Below, one piece after another: positions 16,749 to 25,780 of a stretch of 64,000 nt of DNA. The position numbers and the translations under genes are program-made. The stretch's first letter is position 1, and each line of letters begins with the position of its first letter. The DNA is taken from contig NZ_MWXA01000005.1 in NCBI RefSeq assembly GCF_002259795.1, positions 248,001 through 312,000 of the forward strand, written 5' to 3'. A model generated the notes under the pieces. That model did not search any database, was not told where the DNA came from, and saw only the letters and a program-made list of their open reading frames with translations. The DNA is from Bifidobacterium aquikefiri. Lineage in GTDB: Bacteria; Actinomycetota; Actinomycetes; Actinomycetales; Bifidobacteriaceae.

Positions 16749-18782
16749 TTGGGATTGTTCAATTCAGCGAAATCATATCTGGTTTCCACCGCGAAACGTG
16801 CAGCAACCCTGGGTCGTTACCACGACGATGATCTTGACGAAGAGGTCGTGTCATCCGAGGAAGCCGACTCCGAATCCAATGAAAATCAGCAAGACGCATC
16901 TGATCAGTTCCCCAGCATTCATGAGTGGTCAGAAGGCTATCCATCAACTACCTTCATTGATAAGGCTTCAGGGCTGCTGACAACCTCCACTGCCGATGCT
17001 GGCAAGGTTCCTGAAAGCATGACCTTGTACGACATATATCGCGATCGTGCAACGCGTCTGGGCGATGAACCGATGTATCACTTCAAGTCCAATGGCGAAT
17101 GGGTGGTGCGCACCGCCAACGAGATGCTGCAGGACATACGTTCCGCTGCGAAGGGTTTGCTTCATGCAGGTCTCAAGAAAGGCGATGCAGTTGCCTTCAT
17201 GTGTCATACAAGCTATCAGTGGAACGTTGTCGATGCGGCAGTGGTGTCGATTGGCGGAATAATCGCAACGGTGTATGACACCGATTCTGCTGAGCAGATC
17301 CGCTATATCGTCAATAATTCGGATGCCACAAGCCTTATCGTCGAGACCCGTGACATGCGTGAGAAGGCGGATGGGGCCATTGAGGACTGCCCTTCGCTCA
17401 AACGCATCTCATGCATGGAAAATGGAGCTCTTGAGGAGCTGCAGGCATATGGCAAGACAGTCAGTGACGAGGAGCTCGATGCCCGCATAGCTTCGATTTC
17501 AACCAAGGATCTCTGCTCGGTCGTCTATACTTCCGGTTCGACTGCTGCGCCAAAGGGCGTCGAGATGACGCATGAGCATTATTGCACGCTCGCTCACAAT
17601 CTTCGTGAATACATTCCAGACCTGCTTCAGGATCCAAAGGGATCGGTTCTGCTCTTCCTCCCGCAGGCACACTCGTTTGCACGCGCCATCAACTACGCAT
17701 GCGCGTACAGCTCGATTCAGATTTATATTGCCGAAGGCATCAAGAGCCTCATCGCTGATCTGCAGGTAGCTCGGCCTACCGTCATGATTGGTGTACCCCG
17801 CGTGTTTGAAAAGGTATATAACGCAGCCTCTCAAAAGGCAGGTCACGGAATGAAAGGCATGGTATTCGCCTCGGCAGTCGTTGCTGCACAGGATTACATG
17901 GCCGAGGTTTCCGAGAAAGGCAGAGCTGGTCATGTCAGTGCTGCCAGACGTCAGGCTTTTGATCCTCTTGTCTATAGCTCATTGCGCCAAGCTCTGGGTG
18001 GTCGCGCACGATGGATCGTGTCGGGTGGAGCGCCACTGGACCCCTCGCTGCTCAGCTTCTTCCGAGGAGCAAAGGTACCGGTATACGAAGGATATGGGTT
18101 GACTGAAACTACAGCCCCCTGTGCCTTCAACCCATTGGGTACGCCGTTCCATGAAGGCTCGGTAGGCATCGCATTCCCAGGATTCTCAATTCGCATCTCA
18201 CAAAGCGGCGAGATACAGATCAAGGGCACCAGCGTATTTGCCAAGTATCACAAGAATGATAAGGCTACGGCAGAATCCTTCACGAAGGATGGCTGGTATG
18301 CCACAGGCGATTTGGGCAGACTCTCCGATGACGGCTTTCTCTTCATCACTGGCCGCAAGAAAGATCTCATCATCACGGCCGGTGGAAAGAACGTCTCCCC
18401 TGGTCCGATTGAAGAGGTGATTCAGCGCTCTGAAATCGTTGAGAATGCTCTGGTTTTGGGAGACAAGCGACCTTTCATCTCAGCTCTCATCACCTTGGAC
18501 GGCGAGACCTTGGCCTCTTGGCTCGAATCAAAGGGACTGAACCCCATGACACCCCGCGAGGCTGCAAACAACGCGGCTGTCCGCGCTGAGATACAGCAGT
18601 ATGTTGACGAGGCGAATGAGGGTGTTTCACGAGCTGAGTCGGTTCGCAAGTTCATCATTCTTCCCGAAGGCTTCACCCAGGAAAACGGCTTGATGACCGC
18701 GTCCATGAAAGTCATTCGACCCAAGGTCATTGCCCGCTACGCCAATCTGCTCAACACGCAGATGTATGTTCCGCGTCGGTAG
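16749..18782 (+). CDS. Long-chain fatty acid-CoA ligase (AMP-dependent synthetase)
   Basis: A 677-residue adenylate-forming enzyme of the long-chain acyl-CoA synthetase group (FadD15-like). The start is TTG with AAAGGAG 5 bases upstream. The phosphate-binding motif VVYTSGSTAAPKGVEMTH is near residue 260, the second motif VYEGYGLTETTAPCAF near 450, and the hinge region DGWYATGDLGRLSDDGFLFITGRKKD near 520 shown in parts as DGWYATGDLGRLS and ITGRKKDLI. An N-terminal acidic extension of about 60 residues is outside the domain. It would activate fatty acids with ATP and CoA for incorporation or turnover. No beta-oxidation genes are nearby, so membrane lipid recycling is the likely role. Confidence 0.88.
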   Translation: MGLFNSAKSYLVSTAKRAATLGRYHDDDLDEEVVSSEEADSESNENQQDASDQFPSIHEWSEGYPSTTFIDKASGLLTTSTADAGKVPESMTLYDIYRDRATRLGDEPMYHFKSNGEWVVRTANEMLQDIRSAAKGLLHAGLKKGDAVAFMCHTSYQWNVVDAAVVSIGGIIATVYDTDSAEQIRYIVNNSDATSLIVETRDMREKADGAIEDCPSLKRISCMENGALEELQAYGKTVSDEELDARIASISTKDLCSVVYTSGSTAAPKGVEMTHEHYCTLAHNLREYIPDLLQDPKGSVLLFLPQAHSFARAINYACAYSSIQIYIAEGIKSLIADLQVARPTVMIGVPRVFEKVYNAASQKAGHGMKGMVFASAVVAAQDYMAEVSEKGRAGHVSAARRQAFDPLVYSSLRQALGGRARWIVSGGAPLDPSLLSFFRGAKVPVYEGYGLTETTAPCAFNPLGTPFHEGSVGIAFPGFSIRISQSGEIQIKGTSVFAKYHKNDKATAESFTKDGWYATGDLGRLSDDGFLFITGRKKDLIITAGGKNVSPGPIEEVIQRSEIVENALVLGDKRPFISALITLDGETLASWLESKGLNPMTPREAANNAAVRAEIQQYVDEANEGVSRAESVRKFIILPEGFTQENGLMTASMKVIRPKVIARYANLLNTQMYVPRR

Positions 18783-18829
18783 TCTCGACCCTCACACGCA
18801 ACCGATGCAGACGTGGGGGTTCGGTGCGT

Positions 18830-19855
18830 CTAGAATCCCATGCGCTGAAGCTGCTTGGGATTCGACTGCCAATCCTTTGCGACTTTGACATGCAGATCGA
18901 GCTGTGATTTAGCCCCTATGATGCGATTCACCGGAGTTCGCAGTCGCTTCTTGACATGCACCAGATGCTCGGCGCGATGACCGATGATGATTGGCTTCTG
19001 CGAATTTCTCTCCACGTAGAGAGAAACGTGAACCGTCACCTTGCCGGTAGACGGTTGTGACACGTGTACAGCGCTATCTTCATCAAGGTTGAAATCATCA
19101 TCGGGATAGCTTATTGAATCGACGATGACAGCCAAGGAGTGAGGCAGTTCATCATCGAGTTCCTCAAGGAATGCTCCACGAATGATCTCGGCAATGGTAT
19201 CTTCAGGTGATTCCTCGCTGATCTGGTCTTCTGGATACATCTGGGGACCTTCGGGGGTGGCATTGACCAAAACATCGCGCAGTTCATCAATGTTGTCGCC
19301 GTCCTGTGCACTGATGGGTACAAGCTCTGCAAAGTTCGCAAACTGCTGGACCTCAACCAGCTTTGCAACAAGCTGTTCCCTATCGAGCATGTCAATCTTG
19401 GTAATAACAGCGATCACAGGAATCTTCCACTGCGGGTCTGACTCGTCGCCATGCTTCTCACGCGCATACTGTTCTTTGAGCCGAGCAAGAATGCGCCTAT
19501 CTCCTGGACCAATCTCTTGGTCTGCAGGAAGGACGAAGGCAATGACATCCACCTCGCTCAATGATTCATCGACGACATCATTCAAACGCTGCCCCAGTAG
19601 CGTTCGCGGCTTGTGAATGCCAGGTGTATCAACCAGCACCAACTGCGCATGGTCAAGTGTAAGAATCCCTCGGATCGCCTTGCGTGTGGTTTCCGGCCGG
19701 GACGAAGCGATAGCAACCTGTTTGCCGATGATGGCATTGATGAGCGTCGATTTCCCAACATTCGGCCGTCCAACGACGGCAATAAACCCCGAACGATACG
19801 GTTGCGAGTCCCCTGCTTCGCTGACTGAATTGTCATTCGTCTGTTGCTGTGTCAT
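18830..19855 (-). CDS. era: GTPase Era
   Basis: A 341-residue Era GTPase needed for 16S rRNA processing and 30S assembly. G1 is GRPNVGKS, G3 DTPGIHK, G4 TKID, and the C-terminal KH domain carries VERNSQKPIIIGHRAEHLVHVKK in pieces (VERNSQKPIIIGH). The start at 19855 has AGGAGA with good spacing and lies inside the end of the upstream CBS-domain gene (23-base overlap), so the two are probably coupled. A Gln/Asn/Ser-rich stretch of about 20 residues precedes the G1 motif. It is the last gene of the ribosome-maturation cluster and converges with the acyl-CoA ligase gene. Confidence 0.95.
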   Translation of the reverse strand: MTQQQTNDNSVSEAGDSQPYRSGFIAVVGRPNVGKSTLINAIIGKQVAIASSRPETTRKAIRGILTLDHAQLVLVDTPGIHKPRTLLGQRLNDVVDESLSEVDVIAFVLPADQEIGPGDRRILARLKEQYAREKHGDESDPQWKIPVIAVITKIDMLDREQLVAKLVEVQQFANFAELVPISAQDGDNIDELRDVLVNATPEGPQMYPEDQISEESPEDTIAEIIRGAFLEELDDELPHSLAVIVDSISYPDDDFNLDEDSAVHVSQPSTGKVTVHVSLYVERNSQKPIIIGHRAEHLVHVKKRLRTPVNRIIGAKSQLDLHVKVAKDWQSNPKQLQRMGF

Positions 19856-21305
19856 CGGCTCTCCTGGTCTGATTCTCATAAGGCATCTCATGTTGGTTTG
19901 GATTGTCATGTTGTGCAGAAGTCCGTGCCGACAAATCCGATTCATTGTTCTCCTGCTCTGCACGACTCGGCTCAGTCGCTGGTTCGACGAGTATTGTCGA
20001 TACCTTCTTTCGACGACCAGCGGAATCCACAGCAGTCAGGCGTAATCCTCTGGTCACTCCCGAAGCACCGACAATGGGCACACGGCCAAGAATCTTGGTC
20101 AACAACCCGTAGACGGTGTCTACGTCATCCTCGTCGATATCTATTTCGAAGAGTTCCTCCAGATCGGCAATGGGAGTTCTGGCTGGAAGCTTCCATGTGT
20201 GTTCATCGATCTGCTCGGGTTGCGAGTGCTGAGTACGGTCATGCTCATCCTCAAGCTCGCCGACGATCTGCTCGATGGCATCTTCAATCGTTACCAGACC
20301 GGCAATGCCACCATACTCGTCAACAACCACAGCAATATGCTGACGTGTCTGCTGCATGTGGTGGAAGAGATCGTCAACCGCCTTGGATTCGGGTACCAAC
20401 ATGGGCGTACGGCAGATCGAGGCAATATCACGAGATTCTGCCGCGGGGTTGAATGCCACGGCTCGAACGACATCTTTGAGATATGCCATACCCACCAGAT
20501 CATCGACGTCGTCACCGATCACTGGAATTCGAGAGAATCCCGAGCGAGAAAAGAGCTTCATTGCCGTCCCCAGGCTTGCATCCTTCTCGATGCATATCAT
20601 GTCAGTTCTGGGAACCATAATTTCGCGTGTAAGCGTATCGGAAAGCATCAGAACATTCCTCAGCATCTCTGATACCTCTGGATCGAAATCGTTGGCCTCG
20701 ACCATGCGGTCGATCATTGCCCGACCCTGTTCGAGCTGAATCTTGTCAAGTTCCTCTTCATCCGAAAGTGTCAGATCTCGGTGCCCACGCTTACCTTGCG
20801 CGAAGCCGCTGGCATGTGAGAACGGCGTCACCAGCGATGCAATGGTAGTGATGGTCGCATGCTTGAACATGATGTCGAGAGGCTTCTTGGCACCCGCAAC
20901 ACGAGGACGCAGCAGCACGGAAAGTGTAGCGATGATCAATGCGGCGACGATTCCCGAGACGAGCACCAGCCACAGAGGTAACCCTAGGACACCGGCTATC
21001 ATCGCGATCAGTACGCCATCGAGGACATTGCAGGTTACTCGGAAGAATGCACAGGCACCGGCCGTTGCGAATCTGTCGGCAAGAAGTCTTTGAACTCGCT
21101 GGATACGATCGATTTTTTTCATTCGTGAGAACTGGCTCAGCCCGGCATCGGTCTGAATCTCGAGCATCAAATTGTTCAGGCTCGCACGAGTCACCCGGGA
21201 CATTGCACCTTCCGTTGAAGCCATCACGAGCGAAACCCAGACGAAAATCACCGCTACAACAACCATGGCCAGTATCAGCAGCATTGAATCCACGCTCATT
21301 ATCAC
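19833..21305 (-). CDS. CNNM/CorC-type membrane protein with CBS pair (HlyC/CorC family)
   Basis: A 490-residue protein: four N-terminal membrane segments (DUF21/CNNM domain, about 1-190), two CBS domains (about 215-335, with [13 protein letters not shown] and [20 protein letters not shown]) and a C-terminal CorC_HlyC transporter-associated domain (about 350-430). The last 60 residues are polar. Such proteins are tied to Mg2+/Co2+ efflux or resistance. The start is GTG at 21305, overlapping the ybeY stop as GTGA. This family gene sits between ybeY and era in many actinobacteria, so the position supports the call. Confidence 0.9.
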   Translation of the reverse strand: MIMSVDSMLLILAMVVVAVIFVWVSLVMASTEGAMSRVTRASLNNLMLEIQTDAGLSQFSRMKKIDRIQRVQRLLADRFATAGACAFFRVTCNVLDGVLIAMIAGVLGLPLWLVLVSGIVAALIIATLSVLLRPRVAGAKKPLDIMFKHATITTIASLVTPFSHASGFAQGKRGHRDLTLSDEEELDKIQLEQGRAMIDRMVEANDFDPEVSEMLRNVLMLSDTLTREIMVPRTDMICIEKDASLGTAMKLFSRSGFSRIPVIGDDVDDLVGMAYLKDVVRAVAFNPAAESRDIASICRTPMLVPESKAVDDLFHHMQQTRQHIAVVVDEYGGIAGLVTIEDAIEQIVGELEDEHDRTQHSQPEQIDEHTWKLPARTPIADLEELFEIDIDEDDVDTVYGLLTKILGRVPIVGASGVTRGLRLTAVDSAGRRKKVSTILVEPATEPSRAEQENNESDLSARTSAQHDNPNQHEMPYENQTRRADDTATDE

Positions 21306-21874
21306 CGCTTCACACTCCCAGAATCATTGGAACTCGAGTCATCCTTGTGATTGCTCAACGCAGTGCGATGCTCCGACTCGCTAATCTCGTAGTGCGATGG
21401 TGCAACCGCCGGCGGTTCCGCTCCCTGACGCTGAGCAAGAAATGTCAATAGCAGCTGCCGTTGCAGTCCGAACATCTCATGTTCCTGTTCATGACCGATA
21501 TGGTCGTATCCCAGGAGATGCAGCATACCGTGAATGGCAAGCAACATCATCTCCTGCATGGTGGAGTGGCCTGCTGCCGATGCCTGCTTACTGGCCACAT
21601 CCGGGCAGATGACTATGTCTCCGAGAATCCCGTCTGCGGCTGCCTTTCCATCCCCCGGGCGCAATTCATCCATGGGAAAGCTCATAACGTCTGTAGGCCC
21701 CTTTAAATCCATCCAGCGCTCGTGCAGATCAGCTATCGCCGCTGGCTCACAGAAAAGCACTGCCACATCGCAATCCGTGCTGACACGCATCTGGCTGAGT
21801 ACCCAGGTCCCAAGATCGGAGAATACCTTCGGCTCGATTCCCCACGGGCTTTCATTCGTGACTTCAACGCTCAT
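21302..21874 (-). CDS. ybeY: Endoribonuclease YbeY (rRNA maturation)
   Basis: A 190-residue UPF0054 metalloenzyme required for 16S rRNA 3'-end processing and ribosome quality control. The zinc motif [11 protein letters not shown] (HxxxHxxxxxH) is near residue 120. The ATG at 21874 has AGGGGA 6 bases upstream and overlaps the end of phoH by 11 bases; the frame is open far upstream but only within phoH. The last 35 residues are a His/Ser-rich extension beyond the usual family end ([18 protein letters not shown]), without known function. Confidence 0.94.
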   Translation of the reverse strand: MSVEVTNESPWGIEPKVFSDLGTWVLSQMRVSTDCDVAVLFCEPAAIADLHERWMDLKGPTDVMSFPMDELRPGDGKAAADGILGDIVICPDVASKQASAAGHSTMQEMMLLAIHGMLHLLGYDHIGHEQEHEMFGLQRQLLLTFLAQRQGAEPPAVAPSHYEISESEHRTALSNHKDDSSSNDSGSVKR

Positions 21875-23045
21875 GAGCAATCCCCTGAACATCTCTCTCA
21901 TTACCTGGTGCTGCATGAGCATCAGTACCGCCGTGGGATTCCCCACGCCTTGCACGCTTTCTGGATTTGGATTCATCTGCCTTTTCGTATGCCTCGACGA
22001 TTTTGGCCACAAGCTTGTGCCGCACCACATCGGCGGCATCAAGCTGGATGAAGGCTATATCCTCAACATCTTTGAGTATGCGCTCGATTCCAATCAATCC
22101 CGAGTTGGGAACCGTGAGATCTATCTGGGTGATGTCACCGGTAATGACCATGGTCGTGTTGAATCCCAAGCGAGTCAGAAACATTTTCATCTGCTGTGCT
22201 GTCGTGTTCTGAGCCTCGTCAAGTATCACGAACGCATCATTCAGGGTACGGCCACGCATATACGCAAGCGGAGCGACTTCTATGGTGCCGTCATCCATAT
22301 AATGCTTCATCTGATCCGCCCCCAGCATGTCAGAAAGAGCATCATAGAGTGGGCGAAGATATGGATCCACCTTCTCATTCAACGTTCCTGGAAGAAAGCC
22401 AAGATTTTCACCGGCCTCAACTGCTGGCCTGGTGAGAATAATCTTGCGTATTTCCTTATTCTGGAATGCCCGAACCGCCTTGGCAACGGCGAGATATGTT
22501 TTTCCTGTGCCCGCCGGACCAATTGCGAATGTGATGGTGTGTGTACTGATCGCATTGACATAGGCAATCTGCCCTCCTGTCTTTGCACGAACAGGAACTC
22601 CAAGAGCGAATGTGATCACTCCAGGGACATCATGCCTATGACCTTCACGCTCACGAAGAGCGGCAGCTCGCATTGAGGCATCACGGGCGAATGAAGAAGC
22701 ATTCCCGCTGTTTCCGCTGCCTTTCCTTGATCCCTCATGTTCGGCAAATCGCAACGTTCCCTGCCTTCGCAAACCTTCCCTTTCAAGCATTCTGCGAACC
22801 GTATCGGCATCCATGGGTGCCGTATAGGCCGCTCTGACAATGGTTTCGATAACGTCTTGAGCCTTTTGCGCATCGCGCTCAGTCCCCCGCGTAGTGGACA
22901 TGATCGCTATGCGATTGCCACGAACAATGATCGTCACATCAGGGAAGGCACGCTCCACCTCTCTGATAACCTCATCAACCGGTCCCAGGACATTGACAGG
23001 ATTCAACTCCGTAGGAATCGTGATGGTGCGAGTAGTGGTAGCCAC
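21864..23045 (-). CDS. phoH: PhoH-family ATPase
   Basis: A 393-residue PhoH-like protein. An N-terminal domain of about 130 residues is followed by the P-loop domain: Walker [16 protein letters not shown] near residue 182, a [20 protein letters not shown] helicase-like stretch, and Walker [12 protein letters not shown]. The C-terminus ends in a basic, Arg/His-rich tail. The function is not settled; in this position, next to ybeY and era, it is thought to act in RNA metabolism. Start GTG at 23045 after AAAGG. The gene is 36 bases downstream of the HIT gene and overlaps ybeY, fitting one operon. Confidence 0.94.
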   Translation of the reverse strand: MATTTRTITIPTELNPVNVLGPVDEVIREVERAFPDVTIIVRGNRIAIMSTTRGTERDAQKAQDVIETIVRAAYTAPMDADTVRRMLEREGLRRQGTLRFAEHEGSRKGSGNSGNASSFARDASMRAAALREREGHRHDVPGVITFALGVPVRAKTGGQIAYVNAISTHTITFAIGPAGTGKTYLAVAKAVRAFQNKEIRKIILTRPAVEAGENLGFLPGTLNEKVDPYLRPLYDALSDMLGADQMKHYMDDGTIEVAPLAYMRGRTLNDAFVILDEAQNTTAQQMKMFLTRLGFNTTMVITGDITQIDLTVPNSGLIGIERILKDVEDIAFIQLDAADVVRHKLVAKIVEAYEKADESKSRKRARRGESHGGTDAHAAPGNERDVQGIAHER

Positions 23046-23081
23046 AGAACCCTTTCTCTTAAGAATTGACTAACGAAGATT

Positions 23082-23420
23082 CTACTCCGCCAGAACCTCA
23101 CCGGTGAGCACATGCGCATGAACGTGGAAAACACTTTGCCCGGCATCCTCGCCTGTGTTGAATATCAGGCGGTATGCGCCGTGAAACTCCTTGTCGGCAA
23201 TCGATTTTGCAATGCCAACCATATGGGAAAGCTCACTGGGATCCCGCTGCGCCAATTCAGCGACAGTGGCATAATGCTTTTTCGGAACGATAAGAACATG
23301 CACCTTTGCCTTCGGATGAATGTCGGAAAAGGCTATCGTTGAATCGTCCTCAAATACTGTGTTACTTGGGATTTCTCCGGCAATGATCTTGCAGAATAGG
23401 CACTCGTTTGCTTCGCTCAT
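23082..23420 (-). CDS. HIT-family nucleotide-binding hydrolase
   Basis: A 112-residue histidine triad protein. The N-terminal CLFCKIIAGEIPSNTVFEDD is the usual start of the family and the catalytic triad is HVHAHVL near residue 100 (HxHxHxx). The two cysteines of CxxC (CLFCK) and DIHPKAKVHVLIVPKKHY match the HinT/PKCI branch, which hydrolyses AMP-lysine-type phosphoramidates. The start at 23420 has GGGAGA four bases upstream; the frame runs up to 23468 without similarity. It lies between rsmE and phoH, an actinobacterial arrangement. Confidence 0.93.
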   Translation of the reverse strand: MSEANECLFCKIIAGEIPSNTVFEDDSTIAFSDIHPKAKVHVLIVPKKHYATVAELAQRDPSELSHMVGIAKSIADKEFHGAYRLIFNTGEDAGQSVFHVHAHVLTGEVLAE

Positions 23421-23567
23421 CGAATCTCCCTTCGAGACATGAATGATAAATACCGTTGGTATGGCCATCGTATTGCCTCATTTGGATAAATGACCATGAG
23501 TCGAAAACAGCGCGGATGGTGAGGTCCCCATGACGGATGCAACGCCTTCAGGAGAAGCCATGCACTG

Positions 23568-24365
23568 CTATGCAAATCGTCCGAGCATTTCGCTCAGGAG
23601 AGCAATCGTGGCTGGCCCCGCCAAAGAAGCCCTCAGAATATTGTGTCCCAGCACGCACGAGACTGCACCTGCGGCAACAAAGGATTTGACCTCGTCTTCA
23701 CCAATTCCCCCTTCGGGTCCGACAATGACATATACGCTTCTTGCCTTGCCATCTTCAAGACTTGCATCGCCAAGCCTGGCTATGGATTCCCGTATCCGTG
23801 ACCAAGTGGTGGTCGCATCCTGATGAAGCACTATGACGATGTCTCCATGAACCGATGCTCTACGGCATATGGCAATGACGTCGTCATCGTCGGCGACTTC
23901 ACCAAGTTGTGGCAGCCATGCTCTGCGAGATTGTTCCAAGGCTCCAGCGAGCACATTATGCCATTTCCGGTCGGTTCTCCCTGGTTTCCACTTGGCAATC
24001 GAACGGTGGGCTTGCCAGGGAATGACTGTGTCGACTCCCAGCTGTGTAGCCATATCAATGGCCTGCTCATCATGCCCCGTTTTGGCGAGTGCCTGTATCA
24101 ATGCCAGTCGCGTTACAGGCTGAGGCTCCTTGCCGACTGAGAGAATCTCGACCAATCCGGCACTTGCATCGTCAATTGCAGCATAGATACGCAATCCCTG
24201 GCCATCGGAAAGCTGAAGCGTGTCTCCCGTCTTCAACCGCATCGATTGCAAGGCATGCCGTCTCATGCCCTGCGGCAGTGTGAGTTTCCATCCCGTATGT
24301 GCCTCATCGCAGTTCAACGGGGTGTCGTCACTGTTGGGATCGAAAAGAAAGAGTGGATCGGTCAT
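23568..24365 (-). CDS. rsmE: 16S rRNA (uracil(1498)-N(3))-methyltransferase
   Basis: A 265-residue SPOUT-class methyltransferase. An N-terminal PUA-like domain (about 1-80, with HALQSMRLKTGDTLQLSDG) precedes the knotted domain: ALIQALAKTGHDEQAIDMATQLGV, YVIVGPEGGIGEDEVKSF and LGHNILRASLAGPATIALL, shown here in short parts, are the family motifs (GPEGG and LRAxLAxPA). It methylates U1498 in the decoding region. The ATG at 24365 has no obvious ribosome site and the frame extends to 24485, but similarity begins here. It is the first gene of the cluster running to era. Confidence 0.93.
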   Translation of the reverse strand: MTDPLFLFDPNSDDTPLNCDEAHTGWKLTLPQGMRRHALQSMRLKTGDTLQLSDGQGLRIYAAIDDASAGLVEILSVGKEPQPVTRLALIQALAKTGHDEQAIDMATQLGVDTVIPWQAHRSIAKWKPGRTDRKWHNVLAGALEQSRRAWLPQLGEVADDDDVIAICRRASVHGDIVIVLHQDATTTWSRIRESIARLGDASLEDGKARSVYVIVGPEGGIGEDEVKSFVAAGAVSCVLGHNILRASLAGPATIALLSEMLGRFA

Positions 24366-24492
24366 GCGGACTAGACTACCGCGAGGTGTGCGACACACCA
24401 TTCGCACAGTTTGCATGAGCCGATTTTTCCTTGAAATACAGGGTTTCTTGTCAAAAACACGGGAGAAGAACACTGAAATCTGCAAATGGTGT

Positions 24493-24498
24493 TATAGT
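24493..24498 (+). promoter_or_regulatory. Candidate -10 box of the tRNA-Leu gene
   Basis: TATAGT lies 26 bases upstream of the tRNA 5' end. No good -35 was found at standard spacing (ACACTG at 17 bases is poor). Confidence 0.3.
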
Positions 24499-24524
24499 TT
24501 TATCCGTTGTCTGTTTGCAACCTT

Positions 24525-24612
24525 GTCCGGGTGGCGGAATGGTAGACGCGCTAGCTTGAGGTGCTAGTGCCTATTTTAAACGGGCGTGCGGGTTCAAGTC
24601 CCGCTCCGGACA
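24525..24612 (+). tRNA. tRNA-Leu (anticodon GAG)
   Basis: An 88-base class II tRNA with a long variable arm. The acceptor GTCCGGG pairs TCCGGAC with one terminal G-T pair, discriminator A. The anticodon stem CTAGC/GCTAG encloses loop TTGAGGT, anticodon GAG, reading CTC/CTT leucine codons. The variable arm and T-arm (GTTCAAG loop) are intact. No CCA is encoded. No hairpin terminator was seen before the methyltransferase gene 160 bases downstream. Confidence 0.96.
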
Positions 24613-24774
24613 CGATCAGGGAGTCGTACTCATGGTTTCATGAGTCACGTTCTCCCTTTTATTTTTTGCACTCTGATGTTGCTGATGTCTGCCGTGGTGA
24701 CCTTTTCACTCCTCCGGATGCCGATAGGCCAGCGAACCCAGAATGATTGCAGGCATGTTTGGAGGGCTGCACGA

Positions 24775-25638
24775 TTGAAATTCATTGCTCTTGAGGACCT
24801 TAACGACGAACGGGTGGCAGCCTATACGCATTTGACAGAATTGCAACTCAGGAATCGCCTTGAGCCTGCAAAAGGACTGTTCATAGCCGAATCTCCAAAG
24901 GTAATTGTCAGAGCGCTTGATGCCGGTATCAAGCCCATGTCGTTCCTCGTTGAAGAGCCCTGGATTGAAGGCATGGCTGATACCTTTGCCTATGTAGATG
25001 CACATTGGGGCGATGAAGTACCGGTTTTTGTGGCCAAGCCCGAATTGCTCAAGACAATCACCGGATATAGGCTGCATCGCGGAGCTTTGAGCGCCATGCA
25101 CCGTTGGGCTCTGCCAAGCGTGGAGGAAATCTGTGCCAGCGCAACTCGCATTGCAGTTATGGAGAACATCGTTGACCACACCAATGTCGGTGCGCTGATG
25201 CGCTCAGCCGCCGCCTTGAATGTTGACGCGGTTTTGGTCACCCCCTCATGTGGGGATCCGCTCTATCGTCGTGCCGCGCGTGTTTCTATGGGAACCGTCT
25301 TCCAGGTGCCGTGGACTCGTATCTGTGATGACGAGAACGAGCACTGGCCGACAGATGGCATCAAGGAATTGCACCGACTTGGGTTCATCACAGCTTCCAT
25401 GGCGCTTTCGGATGATTCGATATCCCTGGATGAACTTGTCGCCCGACTTGGCAGTTCGGCCGATGAAGCCGACCATATCGGCAAGTTGGCCCTGATATTC
25501 GGTACCGAAGGCGACGGGCTATCGCATAAAACAATTGCAGATAGCGATCTCACGGTGAAAATCCCCATGAGTGGAGGCGTAGATAGCCTGAACGTTGCCG
25601 CTTCAAGCGCTGTAGCCTTTTGGGCAACGAAACGATAG
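24775..25638 (+). CDS. TrmH/SpoU-family RNA 2'-O-methyltransferase
   Basis: A 287-residue SPOUT methyltransferase. The N-terminal substrate-binding domain has LRNRLEPAKGLFIAESPKV; the SpoU domain has VMENIVDHTNVGALMRSAAA (motif 1, N-N-GA-R), ALIFGTEGDGLS (motif 2) and IPMSGGVDSLNVAASSAVA (motif 3). TTG at 24775 is taken as start because GGAGGG lies eight bases upstream and similarity begins just after; no suitable ATG is close. The frame is open back into the tRNA, which is coincidental. Whether the target is rRNA or tRNA cannot be decided. Confidence 0.87.
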   Translation: MKFIALEDLNDERVAAYTHLTELQLRNRLEPAKGLFIAESPKVIVRALDAGIKPMSFLVEEPWIEGMADTFAYVDAHWGDEVPVFVAKPELLKTITGYRLHRGALSAMHRWALPSVEEICASATRIAVMENIVDHTNVGALMRSAAALNVDAVLVTPSCGDPLYRRAARVSMGTVFQVPWTRICDDENEHWPTDGIKELHRLGFITASMALSDDSISLDELVARLGSSADEADHIGKLALIFGTEGDGLSHKTIADSDLTVKIPMSGGVDSLNVAASSAVAFWATKR

Positions 25639-25699
25639 CTCAGATTGGGGCAGATATGCAGGACACCCATGAGTGGACCCAGTGGTTGGAACAAGCAAA

Positions 25700-25744
25700 A
25701 GTCCACTGTTCTCTGACATCATGCTGCAGAACAGTGGACTTTTT
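25700..25744. terminator. Bidirectional terminator between the RNA methyltransferase and uracil permease genes
   Basis: A 13-bp perfect stem AGTCCACTGTTCT/AGAACAGTGGACT (25700-25712, 25728-25740) with a 15-base loop is followed by TTTT on the plus strand and by TTTTGCTTG on the minus strand. The flanking genes converge, so it can serve both. Confidence 0.85.
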
Positions 25745-25780
25745 CAAGCAGACGCACTCATAGAGTGTGATTTCAACACA

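Noticed and set aside
18783-18829. Terminator between the acyl-CoA ligase gene and era
   Set aside because: An imperfect inverted repeat is visible, but mismatches and lack of a U-run make it too weak to call.
21534-22676. 380-codon plus-strand frame opposite ybeY and phoH
   Set aside because: Both real genes on the minus strand have clear catalytic motifs; this frame has none.
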